Part shown: in pieces, positions 25,388 through 36,600 of the stretch
How positions within the stretch are numbered: the stretch's first letter is position 1
Layout of the letters: each line of letters begins with the position of its first letter
Assembly: GCA_022925895.1 (NCBI GenBank)
Contig: JAKSYS010000025.1
Span: forward strand, 124,001 to 188,000
DNA: 64,000 nucleotides
Reading direction: 5' to 3'
Source: Fragilaria crotonensis
Taxonomy: Eukaryota; Bacillariophyta; Fragilariophyceae; Fragilariales; Fragilariaceae
Translations under genes and position numbers: made by a program
The notes under the pieces: model-generated
The model's input: only the letters and a program-made list of their open reading frames with translations
What the model was told of the DNA's origin: nothing
The model's database searches: none

Positions 25388-26062
25388 GGCGATGGCGGTT
25401 GCGGTGTGTCTATGTGAACAGTTTCTGAGACATCATGGGTTTTTGTCTTGGTTGCATGAATGAGTCACCGTTCGCTCAGTGCTACCAGTACCGGTACCAC
25501 AGACAGCACATGGACTATTGTACTGGTACAGTACCATAATTGAACATCCAGCACCCAGCACAAACAATGAGAAATTTTGCTGCCTTCAAATCCAGTTTGA
25601 TACTGTCGCCGGACCTTCCCGGCAAACTGGCACTGTCAACAGGCACTCCTGAGTCCTGAGCAAAAAAAAAACGCACTACTACTTGGTAGCTAGAGTAGCA
25701 GGTATGTAGCAGGTAGCAGGTATGATGGGCACGCGAGCCTCGACGCTCATCGTGCCGAACTATCCCAGATTCGAGAGTCCTGTGAGATTAGGTCAATTAT
25801 CCTTCTACGAATCAGTGATGCTCGAGAAGAATGATGGCATGCGATCTATGAGACTGAAAAGAATCATCCTTGCACTGCCGGTGGTAGAGGACGAAGTATC
25901 TAACCTTCGAGAATACGCTACATTTGAGCTTGGACAGTGCAGATAGGTTTGAAATTAGCAAGCAGCGCCTCCCACTAATAATGTACTTTTTACTATGATA
26001 GCAATTTCTTGTGAATAACCCAAATCCCAAATCACGAAAAACAAACACTTCTCTTGTCCCTC
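25388..26062. other. Intergenic region
   Basis: No gene seen. At 25485-25540 GTAC motifs cluster (CTACCAGTACCGGTACCAC, TACTGGTACAGTACC), just upstream of the short-chain dehydrogenase. At 25685-25725 GTAGC repeats occur (GTAGCAGGTATGTAGCAGG). Confidence 0.6.
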
Positions 26063-26971
26063 TCACACAGGTCCGTGTATCGAGTCTTCGTCGTGGGGAT
26101 GCTGCTGCACGACAGAAGATGGAATCGCCGTCGACGCAACGGGGTCCCGATTGGAAACGAATGCTTTTGAGCGAAGGCGATCCACACACAAGAGGCCTAA
26201 AATCAAATAGACGAGGGCACAGCATCCGCTATTACAAAGGGTTAGACACGCATGAAAAAAATTGGAGCATTGCACAGTCGTTCCCCCGGGTTGAACTTAC
26301 AGGACCAACGAAGTCACCCACTGAAAGATAATTGTAGACGAAGGAATTTCTTGGGATACCTGTTGATCGCTGTAACCATGCGCATCGTCGTCATAGTTGT
26401 AACTGTAGTTATCATTACGATAAGAGCGCCGACCATTGTAGCTCTCGTGTAATGGGGGCGAGGATGAAATGGTGGCGATAAAGAACAACAGACAGGCCCG
26501 AGGAACGAAGGATTTAAGGCCCGCGAAATGTTTGACGGCAGTTGTATCCAACTCAATCATAAGAGCGATCACAGTCAGCCCCAGACCATAGATGCGAATG
26601 AGAGTGTCTCGCCGACCGCCGACCTTGGTGTTGACTTCCTCTGAAGTCCTGAGCTCGACAAAGAAAATATACATCAAGGCGGCAACGATTGAAAAAAACA
26701 AAAAAGCAAACGTTGTTGCCTTCAGAATTCTCAGAACAATCAGGACTTGTCGTGGTGAAAACAAGGAACCCACCAATCCAGCGATGGCTCTTGTTAAAAT
26801 GGCAAAGGTGGATGTATCTTCCGGAGGGATATCGATGTATTCTGCATTAAGCGTGTCATTCAGAGTCTTTTGCGATGTTGGCTTAATCTGCAGAGGCTCT
26901 CTACGGGAGGATTCTGTCGATCCATTGAAAGTGCTGTCTACCATGGTTGATCTTACATTCGGCAAAGGCAT
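26063..26971 (-). CDS. COPI-associated / TVP15-like multi-pass membrane protein
   Basis: Probably a Golgi membrane protein of the COPI-associated (TVP15) family, by the pattern of segments and RIYGLGLTVIALMIELD followed by a Phe/Arg-bounded third segment. Exon 1 is 26971-26301 (ATG 26971, MPLPNVRS), the intron is 26300-26229 (72 nt, GTAAGT...TAG, phase 2), exon 2 is 26228-26063, total 278 aa. Hydrophobic segments lie at about residues 85-104 (TTFAFLFFSIVAALMYIFF), 124-140, 155-168 (ACLLFFIATI) and in exon 2 (CALVYLILGLLCV). Between the last two is an insert of about 50 residues rich in Tyr, Asn, Asp and Ser (about 178-205), unusual for the family. The N-terminal 60 residues are hydrophilic. 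Function is inferred from family resemblance only. Confidence 0.7.
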
Positions 26972-27352
26972 GTAAACAATGATATTTTCGCTTTTGAGCT
27001 CCAAGCAAGTCTTACGTAACAGTGACAGTGACCGTGTATATATATATGATGAATATGAATAATGACACGACAGGTATGTCCAAACTGCTCGTGTGATCAA
27101 GGAATACTGAACAGCGGTGGAACGGAAAATAATAGTCGTTTGGCGAGTTTCTAACGCCAGCCGATTCGTGATCCAATCTCATTCTTCGTGACTCGATTCT
27201 GCCTCATCCCTCATCCCCAAAGCAGAGTGGGCAAAAAAATCCTTCCAAACTTCGGAGGACCGAGTGTAGTAGCTGTAGCCTGTAGCAAACATAAATCCTC
27301 CGAGTAACAAGGGACCATCTGCACAATTCGATCAGCAATACCAACTAAGAAC
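26972..27352. other. Divergent intergenic region between the COPI-associated and LON-domain genes
   Basis: No gene seen. Likely holds both promoters. No recognisable element, apart from a GTGTAGTAGCTGTAGCCTGTAG run at about 27263-27285. Confidence 0.6.
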
Positions 27353-28649
27353 ATGCGAAGAGGAGGCTTTCATTTGATGGTTTTGTTCGTGTTGCTCTCG
27401 TCCATCTTTGCCCTACCGGTAGCTCGCTCCTTTACCCACGTTCAACGGAATTTGAAGTGCAAATCTAAGCTATCTGCCCACATTCTCAACACTGCATTTG
27501 AATGGCTCGCAGACGATCGAGAAAGCAAGCAGCCTTATTATTCCTGCCTCACTTGGTTGGATCCATCGTCAATTCTTGAGGGAGATGGACAATTTGACGC
27601 GGAAATGCCTCTGTATCCCATTGGTGCCACCTACCTACCTTCCAAGACCACTCACTATCTCAACAACATGGAACCTCGAAATGTTCAGATGGCACTCGAC
27701 CTGGCTCGTCTCCCGACAGACCGTCGATTCTGCGTGGTTTTGTCTGCTGCGGATACCGGGCGAATCGCTTCCGTCGGGACCGTCATGACCGTTGTCGATA
27801 TCGACGTGCAACGAGTCGAACAAGAGGCTCTGATGATTCAAAAGATTCGTGTAACTTGCCGACCTGTAGCGACCGTCGATGTCATCAGCATCGTCAATCC
27901 CCAAGCAGCATCCTGGGAGAGTCGAATTAAGAAATCGCCGGAGTATCTGAAAGCAATGGTTCGATACCGCTGTGACGCTGTGGACAAAGTCGGGTTGTCA
28001 CCATTGGTCACTGAGATCCTTGAGAACTACAATGCCGTCCGTGACATGTACGTGAGTGGTATTGGAACTCAAAACTTACCGCCGTTTGCTGTCAAAGCAT
28101 TGAAAGAGGCATTGCCTGAATGGACAGCAGCAAGTTTTGGTGACGATGTTCTGTTTTGGGTTGCTCTGGAACAGTGGCAGACGCTGTGCAACACAGTTAG
28201 AGAGAGTCAACAGATGACACTCTCGACCAACCGTAACGAAATCATGGTGGCTGCTGCCAGCGCAAAGGTGGTCCTCTCAAGTTGCCAATTCATGAGGCCG
28301 ATCTACCACCAGATGTCAGGCGACAGCTACAACAATTGGAAGTGCAGGCCCAGAAGGGATTTACGGAGATCGGCATGGATCCTTGCTTGACTTTCAAATC
28401 CTCCTGTCACTGCCAAGTTACACAGAGAAGCTTCAATTTTTGCTCACAATGATTTCGAGAGAGCGGCAAAGACTGCAGAACTTGAGCATAGAATCTTCAA
28501 CATTTGTGAGCGCAACCTCTGTACAAAGTCAACCACGAAAGGGGGCATGGTTCGATGATAGTGCATGGGAAGCATCGTCGACCAGGCAGGGCGAAGACCT
28601 TGTTTCGCAGCAGGAAGACTTGAGTTTCAACTCTACGCAAGTCAAGTAG
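27353..28649 (+). CDS. LON-domain (PUA-like) protein, plastid-targeted, with two frame breaks
   Basis: Contains only the substrate-recognition LON domain, not the ATPase or protease of Lon. ATG 27353. A signal peptide (LMVLFVLLSSIFALPVARS) is followed by FTHVQR, a plastid-type junction. The LON domain begins about residue 83 (MPLYPIGATYLP), with FCVVLSAADTGRIASVGTVM and a second helical part (AMVRYRCDAVDK, LFWVALEQWQTLCNT). The frame then shifts twice, each time as if one base were missing: about 28266 (GCAAAGGTGG) and about 28385. Across both points the protein sense continues (GPLKLPIHEADLPPDV; DFQILLSLPSYTEKLQFLL; MISRERQRL). The C-terminus after about 28500 is low-complexity. Total about 430 aa. 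Either a decaying gene or an assembly error. Confidence 0.7.
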
Positions 28650-29060
28650 CATAGGACTCAGAGTCGCAGGGTATCGCCCCCAGAAACGTGAAGATGCCGA
28701 TTAATTGTGGCGAAGCTTTCCGATAATCGTCGATTAAAGTCCTTGCCAAGCCGATGGAGACGGCACCAACGTGAGAGACCTGAAGCAAGTGGGTGAAGTG
28801 GCGCCGACATTCCCTTTGTGTTGGAACTGGTGATGTCGCACGAACATGACGTCTCACCATGCCACTTGATACCTTATGTCACGAACACGACGTTGGAAGC
28901 ATTTTATACGGCGCACTTTCCTTTCGCAAAACGTTGGTATGATTGTTCAGTCCAGGTTGATGTCATTTCGACTTCGTGATTAATACCATCCTGCGCACTT
29001 ACTATCTACAACACAAATGCTTCTTTTATCGAAATAACCCCATCGCTATTGGCAAGAAAA
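28650..29060. other. Gap between convergent genes
   Basis: Nothing supportable. A 72-codon minus-strand frame (28860-28642) overlaps the 3' end of the LON-domain gene and has no recognisable domain. Confidence 0.5.
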
Positions 29061-29915
29061 CTATGATGAAGAAAGTGCCTTCTCGACGAGGGCGCCAGAC
29101 AAATTACGCAGCTGCAGTTTATTATTGGGGTCGGATCGAAATGATGAAGCCTTCTTAGGCTTTACTCCTCTTGTGTACAGACCACTTGGTTGTTGTGAAG
29201 TGATCAAGGCCACGATGTCTTCCGCAGCCTTGTCGGCCGTTATTGAAATGAAGAATCCAAATACACTTGCCATGGTTCGAAAAATGGGCCCCATGTCACG
29301 AAGCAATTTAGTTCGTACGAATCCTGGTCCATAATTGTAGCATTTCACTCGGGGAAACTGTTCTGCGGCGTCCAACACAAAGATATCATTTGCCACGGCT
29401 TCATGTTTGAGAGCGTGGACGCCATCGTAATACTTCTCTCCCTGCAGGTTGTCAAAATCGAAAATAGTCGTTGGCATGGTACCACCGGCAGATACCACTA
29501 CAATAGTTCCCTCGTTTGTATCCAGCCTTGGAAGCAGCAGGTTACTGAGATAGAACCTAGCAAGATATTGCACGGCAAACACCGTTTCCAAGCCCTCCGT
29601 CGTGATTGTCCTTTTCTTCAGCATGACACCTGCACAATGAATCAGTACATTGACTTGATGATCCCTTTGAAGGACCTTTTCGGCTAATGTTTTGACATCT
29701 CGCATCAAACTGAGGTCGCAACGGTAAAAATCGACTGAACTTTCCTTTTCTGCCGGAATAAGCAAGGACGCAGCCTTCCACTTTTCATCGGAGCGACCAA
29801 CCACAACAACGCTTGCACCTAGGGTGAGCAATTTCAGTAGCACGGCGAGACCAATGCCATCTGTTCCTCCGGTCAACAGAACATGACAATTCTCCAAACT
29901 GCGGGCCATGCTCAT
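29061..29915 (-). CDS. Short-chain dehydrogenase-like protein lacking the catalytic Tyr
   Basis: Rossmann-fold SDR protein, single exon, 284 aa, ATG 29915. The cofactor-binding motif is intact (HVLLTGGTDGIGLAV), with VVVVGRS, the Asp of YRCDLSL, and VLIHCAGVM. The central Ser is in VVVVSAGGTMP. At the place of the family's YxxxK the sequence reads VHALK (KYYDGVHALKHEAVAND), so Lys is kept but Tyr is replaced by Val, with Tyr-Tyr seven to eight residues upstream. The family default resembles retinol-dehydrogenase/WWOX-type SDRs. Without the Tyr it may be catalytically weak, use another residue, or have a binding role. No signal peptide. Start lies 309 bp from the divergent ankyrin gene. Confidence 0.85.
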   Translation of the reverse strand: MSMARSLENCHVLLTGGTDGIGLAVLLKLLTLGASVVVVGRSDEKWKAASLLIPAEKESSVDFYRCDLSLMRDVKTLAEKVLQRDHQVNVLIHCAGVMLKKRTITTEGLETVFAVQYLARFYLSNLLLPRLDTNEGTIVVVSAGGTMPTTIFDFDNLQGEKYYDGVHALKHEAVANDIFVLDAAEQFPRVKCYNYGPGFVRTKLLRDMGPIFRTMASVFGFFISITADKAAEDIVALITSQQPSGLYTRGVKPKKASSFRSDPNNKLQLRNLSGALVEKALSSS

Positions 29916-30224
29916 CGTTTGAAAAGATGTACTCTACGACTAGAGTACTCGGAGTATGACATACAACTGTTTCGCATGAGGCTTGTCTCACGTCGCGTAC
30001 CGCGAACTGGTACTACTTGTACCAAGTGTCTACATACATTTTAGGTCGCCAAACGCCAAGCCAAAGCGAGACGCGAGACTTGAGGTGAACAGTATTCCAG
30101 TACCGGTACTTGTAATTCGGGATTGGGTTTAAAATTGGAACAAGAAACAAAAATTTGCACATTTCAAGTTCACGTGGCACACTGTGCTTCACACACAATC
30201 CAACCCCCCTCCCGTTGGTGAACG
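29916..30224. other. Divergent intergenic region
   Basis: About 309 bp between two start codons, so both promoters lie here. Contains ACTCTACGACTAGAGTACTC and CGGAGTATG at 29930-29957, GGTACTACTTGTACC near 30010, and CCAGTACCGGTACTTG near 30097. No gene. Confidence 0.65.
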
Positions 30225-31262
30225 ATGTGGAATACTTCAGGCTCTCCTAAACAAGAATGCAAGGCTATCTTGCTCCAACCAGCCATGGATGGTAACTTGG
30301 ACAAGGTGAAGGAACTTGTTGGGTACTTTCTCGCGTCGTATACTACCTCGAACTGTGGGTATGTGGTGCCTGCGTCTGACGCGAAACTTCATGACTTTGT
30401 CAATCAATCCGACCCGCAAGGAAACAATGCCATACATTGTGCTGTCTTTGCTGGACATTTGGACGTAGTGAAATATTTGGTGGAATGCTGTGGCGCTTCC
30501 CTTGCGATACCGAACAACCTTGGCTGCTTGCCATTATGGCTTGCTGCCGGGTACGACCGTCCCGATGTTCTGAAGTATCTCCTAGAAAAGGTTGCTATTC
30601 CAAAGGAGGCCATGATCCAGACGAACTCGACGGGAGACACCCCTCTCCTTGCGGCATCCTCGAGGGGCAACCTAAGCTCCTGCAAGATATTGTTAGACCA
30701 AGCCGAGGCGCACGGCATCATTGCTGAGATGATGGGAACAGCAAACCGGAACGGCGATTTACCACTCAATGTAGCCATCGCCAGTGAACGAAGAAACAAT
30801 GAATTGCTGGATTTATTGCTGCATCATACAGATGATAAATCTCTCAACTTACCAAACAGCAAGGGCCTTACTCCCTTGTTGGTGGCCTGTGAACGCGATG
30901 ACGCGATCCTACTACAAAAGCTGCTGGATCGGCACGTCAATGCAAGACAATGCGATCCTTCCGGTGCCTCTCCCTTGGCAATTGCAGCATTCTGCGGAAG
31001 TAAGGAAGTTCTGGCGCTCTTGCTGCAGCATTCTTCTCTCTTTTACCTGCTCGAGAAACCAAACCACAATGGATGCACGCCGCTTTGGCTAGCCGCTCGG
31101 TCGGGACGACCCGAGGTTGTGGAGATTTTGCTCAAGGCTGGCGCCGATCCTAGCATTGAAAACAACGAAGGAATATCATCGATAGGTGCTGCGATCAAGT
31201 ACAAGCGAGAAACAGTGTTGGAACTGTTCAACGCACAACGCCACCTACTGTCATCATATTGA
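30225..31262 (+). CDS. Ankyrin-repeat protein
   Basis: Single exon, 345 aa, ATG 30225. Consists almost wholly of ankyrin repeats, about eight by eye. Examples: NNAIHCAVFAGHLDVVKYLV, CLPLWLAAGYDRPDVLKYLL, DTPLLAASSRGNLSSCKILL, DLPLNVAIASERRNNELLDL, LTPLLVACERDDAILLQKLL, ASPLAIAAFCGSKEVLALLL and CTPLWLAARSGRPEVVEILL followed by KAGADPSIENN. The N-terminal capping helix (QPAMDGNLDKVKELV) also looks repeat-like. No catalytic domain, signal or membrane segment. A protein-interaction scaffold by family; partner unknown. Its stop is 38 bp from the stop of the convergent XRCC3-like gene. Confidence 0.93.
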   Translation: MWNTSGSPKQECKAILLQPAMDGNLDKVKELVGYFLASYTTSNCGYVVPASDAKLHDFVNQSDPQGNNAIHCAVFAGHLDVVKYLVECCGASLAIPNNLGCLPLWLAAGYDRPDVLKYLLEKVAIPKEAMIQTNSTGDTPLLAASSRGNLSSCKILLDQAEAHGIIAEMMGTANRNGDLPLNVAIASERRNNELLDLLLHHTDDKSLNLPNSKGLTPLLVACERDDAILLQKLLDRHVNARQCDPSGASPLAIAAFCGSKEVLALLLQHSSLFYLLEKPNHNGCTPLWLAARSGRPEVVEILLKAGADPSIENNEGISSIGAAIKYKRETVLELFNAQRHLLSSY

Positions 31263-31300
31263 TATGCAGGTCTACACACGGTCAACATAGCACTATGTTT

Positions 31301-32548
31301 TCATTGATTCACAAATGTCCCAATACAGTCTTCCACTCCCTTCATTGTGATTTGATAGTATATGGAGGCATTCCCAGCCACATTGCTCTTCACGAGCGTT
31401 GCTCTCCTCATCGGATCTGAGGGAATCTTGTGCTCTAGGACAATGCGTGACGACAAACAATGATGCCACGAGTTTCCCATTGCGGCTCGTACTGTTGTTG
31501 AGTTGGAGGATGCAACTTGATTGATCACAATCACATAGAGCTGCAGTTGATCGGCAAGTTTCTTAAATTCAGAGGCAATCTCCATGAGCATGGCAGAGCG
31601 TTGCGCAGTCAAGGAGCCGCCACCGCCAAAGTCGCGTTGCAAGGGAGCAGCAATGCTATCAACAATGAGCAAGTGCACGGGAAATTTGGAGTCGCTCGTG
31701 AGTGCTTCTTCGTTCCGCAATAAGATTTCTTCTTCAATTGTGCGAGCAATCAAGAGCAACTCGGTCGTTGTGGAGGGTTTATGGACGGTAATGTTGTTTA
31801 GAACGTCGCTCTGGTGTTTGTAACCATCTCGGAGTTGTTGTGCCGGCAGTTCGACGTTGTACAAGAATCCCTCATCTCCCTGTCGCTCGTCAGCACGCGC
31901 GCCGGTTGCTCGCAATGTGGCAATCTCTCTCAAACGGTCCAAGTTGAGCTTTTTTTCAGTGTCAATGTATATCGTTCCAAAGCCTTTCTTGGCAGCTTCC
32001 ACGCAAAGCTGCATGGCGAACTGAGTTTTCCCCACCCCGGCCGACCCCACAATTTCCGAAATAGTCTGGAGTCGAAAGCCTCCTTTGAGACACGTGTCGA
32101 GGGCAGGCATCCCTGTCGAAAGTGGTGATGGCTGATGCGGTCTCCGCAGCAGTAACGTCCGTACAGAAACAGGTTGAGGTGTGCAGAGAGAACATATTCT
32201 ATATCTCAAGGTAACACACTCTTCTAAGGGAAATGCAAAGATCGGAGGATACACATGTGAGGAAACAGGAAGAATTGTGCGTGCAAATGATACTACCTAC
32301 AAGGATCGTGGACTGTCGCTCGTACGACTAGGCTCACCATAGGTCAAGATAGGATCGAGTATGCGGACGAGAGTCTCGCAAGGTAGCTTGAGAAAAGCGC
32401 CAACTGTAGTAATAGGATCATTTTTGTTTCGTTTGAACTTGCCACAAAGGCATTCCCGCAATGATGCGGCGTCAGTCATTTGATCAAACTGCACATCAGT
32501 GAAAACTTCGAGCGGCAATCTACCCAAGTTGCGATGGGCAGAACTCAT
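31301..32548 (-). CDS. XRCC3: RAD51 paralog, XRCC3-like
   Basis: RecA/RAD51-family ATPase expected to act in homologous recombination repair in the nucleus. Exon 1 is 32548-32338 (MSSAHRNLGRLPLEV), the intron is 32337-32224 (114 nt, GTGAGC...TTAG, phase 1), exon 2 is 32223-31301, total 377 aa. Walker A is GSAGVGKT at about 130-137. Walker B is LLIVDS at about 255-260, in LLIVDSIAAPLQRDF, which matches XRCC3 (VDSVAAPFR-EF) better than RAD51B, C or D. Then come YVIVINQVASS and GNSWHHCLSSRIVLEH, the usual WxH region. Length agrees with XRCC3. There is an in-frame region upstream of 32548 but no better start. The exact paralog is my judgement from motif wording; RAD51C is the main alternative. 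Confidence 0.8.
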
Positions 32549-33675
32549 TCTTTGCTCACAGACTGAAGGTACGACAGTATTGCTCCAATGAAAGCAGTAT
32601 AACGTATAACGCAAGGTCGATGCATTTGAATAGGAACACAGGAGTAGACTAGATCTTTGGAAACAAGGATTTGGAAATTGCTCAATGCGCGCCATAGTTT
32701 CCAGTTTGGAGAGCCACACCAACTACAAGTACGCTGGTACTTGGTACATGTACCTTGCACCGGCGTATCACAAATCACAACTCACAACTGACACAAGACA
32801 AACACAAGGGACGGCCCGACACTCGGCGGAACTGTCAGACATCCAGACGGAGAGAGCAGAAATTCCGACAGCATTGTCGTTATACTGTAGTACTCCAGTA
32901 ATTCTTTTTACAGAGTACTCGGAGTCTCGGAGTACTGTACAGCGTAGTACTCCGTGTACTACGGTACAGTGAAGACCTCGGGACCAGGCCGTGTAAAACT
33001 GGGGGATTTTGCTTATTCTGGGGTATTTCCCCCAAAATAAGCTTCGAAATTACCCCATTTTTAAATCACGTACAGTACGTACGAATTAGTATATGACGTC
33101 AGCCGTTTTGGAGGACACCCGTGACTAGGCTGTGTTATTTTAAGGGAAATGTTCTGATTCTGAGGTACTTCCCCAAAATAAGCCTCCAATTTACCCCAGT
33201 TTAAACTTTAATTGCATACGTAGAAATACGTAGAATGTAATATTGGTCATTTCCACCAATTGAGGACCCCAAATTAAACCCCGGAATAAGACCGCGATTT
33301 ACCCCAGAATTAGCTTATTCTGGGGTTTCGGGGGTATTCCCCAGTTTTACACGGCCTGCTCGGGACGCACGCCTGCTCTATGGAATTCCCTACAGCTGCG
33401 CCGTATGTCATAGTATCATAGGTCCTAGCTAGTAGTAGCTACTGTAGTGAAGTATTATGCTGTAAACTGTAAACTTTATGCATACACTGCTAAACAATAA
33501 ACTCGAGTTCACGACTGCACTGTATATTTAGATCTATTGAGGAATGAGTAGAAATATACTCCAGTATACTCGAAAGAATAATGCATTCTCATGATCCATG
33601 CCACAACCACAACCCACCTAACTTCATCGCAGCGTGATCTTCACATTCTGAATCGCAGTCTTCGCCACATTGACC
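32549..33675. other. Divergent intergenic region holding the MITE
   Basis: Outside the MITE the stretch carries GTAC motifs at 32710-32755 (AAGTACGCTGGTACTTGGTAC) and a dense cluster at 32885-32968 (GTAGTACTCCAG, GAGTACTCGGAGTCTCGGAGTACTG, GTAGTACTCCGTGTACTACG). Promoters of XRCC3 and the HECT gene must lie at its ends. No gene. Confidence 0.7.
32985..33358. mobile_element. hAT-type MITE, 374 bp, with terminal inverted repeats and an 8-bp target duplication
   Basis: The ends are inverted repeats reading inward CAGGCCGTGTAAAACTGGGG; the right end matches exactly over this length. The element is flanked by the perfect direct repeat CTCGGGAC (32977-32984 and 33359-33366). An 8-bp target duplication plus CAG ends is diagnostic of the hAT superfamily. 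There is no coding capacity. Internally, a diverged copy of the left terminal region (about 33127-33196) repeats the GG.TGTG...AAATAAGC...TTACCCC pattern of 32986-33055. Perfect target duplication implies fairly recent insertion. It sits between the divergent XRCC3-like and HECT genes. Confidence 0.93.
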
Positions 33676-36600
33676 ATGTTTGCAGAAGAGCTCGCTGGTA
33701 ATTCATCGAAAAAGCGCCAGGATGAGGCTAGAGCCCGTCGTAGGCAGTTGAAGCAGCAGCAGATACAACAAAAACAACCACAACTCCGTCCGCAACCTGC
33801 TGCGACTCTTCCTGATGTAGTCCTCACTTCCAACCTTGCGAATGATGCATCGCGCCCATTGGTGATTCCGCCTGTAGCCCCGACAGAGATTACTGCCAAA
33901 GATTCGGATCTGTCATCCATAAAGAGTTCTGCCGTTCAGAATGCTTTGCAACAACGTCAATTGCGTCAGAAGTCACAATTGGAGATCAAGTCAATCGTAC
34001 GAATTCAAGCGTTCTATCGCGCCCACAGGTCCAACGCTGCTCTCCTCGAGAGCCAGGCTCAACTTTTATCAATGCGTCTCAAGGATCTTATAGCATTGAA
34101 CAATTTGGTGAAACAGAAGACGAAAGATGAGTACGTACCGCCACCCGCGACTGCCTCGCTCTTGGTCCTTCAGCTTCTGTTCCTGAACAGGACATTGCCC
34201 TACAAGCGACCACAATCATTAGTAATTCGCAGTCACGAAGATCTGTCACGGATTCAGCAAGTGCTTCAGTATGTTGTTTTGCCAGGTGTCCGGGGGGCTG
34301 ATGCCAATCTTGATCCTATACTGCCTTGGCCTCCAGGACGATTACTGGAAGTAATGAGGTTGGCCTTGGTGGCTTCTGTGCGTCCTGGTGTGACAGAATC
34401 AACACTTGCTGTCATCGACACCTTCTTACGAACACTTATTGGAACCGAGAAGGATACGGCTCGACAATCTGTTGTCGAAGAAGCTCGACATCACCTATTC
34501 CCGGTCACCCCTCTGCAATATGCAGCGCAAGGGCAAGGGGACTGTGATGCGAACAAGAACAGCCGAACAAAGCCTTACCCTCATGAACGAGTAGGCTCGA
34601 CTCTGGATCTACTGTTGATTCTTCGCCATCACCTGCTCTTCTCGAAGGGAGACCCCATTCCCGAGAACGCAACGCTGCGAGAGAAGTGTTTCACAGCTGA
34701 AGAGAAGCGCCAGACGGACGTTCTGTTTCTTCTTGCCTTAGATGGAATCATGTCGGCGCGCTTCGAACCATTCAGACTTCGCAGTCGCTTTCTTATGGAG
34801 ATCTTGACAACGCCTCTGCTCACATGGAGGACCAGTATCAAATCAACGACAAAACTCCTTTCAGGGTCTCCGAAACCCATTTTCTTGACAATCTTGACAT
34901 CTGTAACAACACAGCACGCAGCAACATTATCTGCCGGAAAAATCGGAACACTCCTTCCTTCCGTTGATGTTCCATTAACAGCATGTCCAGCAACGGCGTC
35001 CCAATGTTTGCTTGCAAATTTGGTGCAAGTGGGACGCGCATGTCCTCTTATAAACGGTTCTGCGAGAACAGATTACCACCAGGCAGCCCTCTTTTTCAAC
35101 TTTCTTTCCATGCTGCTCGATATAGTACCCCTTGGAACGCTCTCACGGGCACGTGAATCTGCAGTCGAGTGGATGTCAGATGGCAAGTCGCACCTAACAG
35201 CAGTGGTTCTGTCGCCAGTGATCCTTGAACAATGCAAATATCTTCTGCATGATTCCTTTGTCCGCGATCTCTTCACATTCGCAATTGACGATGATGCCAT
35301 GGGCACAGAAAGGACGTTGAGTGAAAAAACTGAAAAAGATTTGAAACTGGAGAAGGATCTTTTTGGTACAACTACCGCGAGTTCCTTGGCAGCAAAGGAA
35401 GCTCGGATTGATCGTTCGAAAGGATTCTGGAATTCATCGAAGTGGGCCAAAAACATCAAGAAAAGCGTGTCGAAGATTTTAGCCGGGGACGACGCGGAAA
35501 GGGAATCAAAGTCTTCTGGCCAAAAAGGATTAGGAGTGCTCGTCAACACTTCCGCCACTTCGCGGAAGCTGGCTGCTGGACCAATAGAGACCAGCTCAAA
35601 TTCCGCAAACGTCAGAATTCCGTCAGATCCCCCCTCGAAACTGCTTCCATTCGATCCTGTGATGTACTTCGCGCTTTGCAGAGCGTATAGTATTGTTCTT
35701 GCTCGGTGGGGCGGCGGAGGGCGAGATGATATCGTGGGACGTCGCGTTACAGAAGAAGCGCTTCAATATAAGGAATCCAAGGACAAGCAGCATGTTGCGA
35801 CATTAACAGCTGATCCATGCACTCTTGCTCTGCTGAACGTGCTGAGCTTCTCCACTCCGATTGTGAAAACTGCTTGGTCTCAAATTCAATCGCAACCTGG
35901 TGTAGTGAACGGGATTTATAGAATTATTGACCCGAACAAAGGGTGCGTTTGGCATCAATGACCTTTGCTTTTATCGACCATGGCTGTTTCTCTAACTCGT
36001 CTTCCTCGTTGTTTCCAACTTCAGGCCAACGCCTTTGCGATTACTTAACGCGAGAATGGATTGGGGAGCAGGTTCTGCTGACGATGACGGTGCAGTGCAG
36101 CTGCTAATGTTCCTTTACACTCTTACCCACACACTGATTATCACCGACGATGTCGAGATACACGACATGGACAAACCTATTCCTTTGCACCAGCTTCGAA
36201 GGTGCATTCAAGTTTTGAAGTCGCTCCTCTATCGTGCCTGTTGTAGTGACCGGAAAAATCCTCTCGACACTGATGCCACCACAAGCTATTTTGGATTGTC
36301 GCTCATTGCAGTGTCAACGAAGACAATGCGAGATTTGTATGATAGGTCGAGTCGAAGGCCCCTTTGCCTACCGAAGCTCTGGATTGTCGAAGACTTGATG
36401 GAAAAGGAGATAAATCGCTCCAAGACCCACGATGACTATGTGACGCTGCTGTCTGAGCCAGTGCTTCGAATTTGTCCGTTCTTAGTGTCGTTCAAGCGTC
36501 GGCTCAAGCTGTTTGAACGCATTGTCACCACAAATAAAATCGAAATTCAAGGGCAACATAATTCTAACCCCTTCTCAATGGAATCTGGTTTCAAACCAGG

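Noticed and set aside
28642-28860. 72-codon minus-strand ORF
   Set aside because: Overlaps the LON-domain gene's end, has no domain, and is of chance length.
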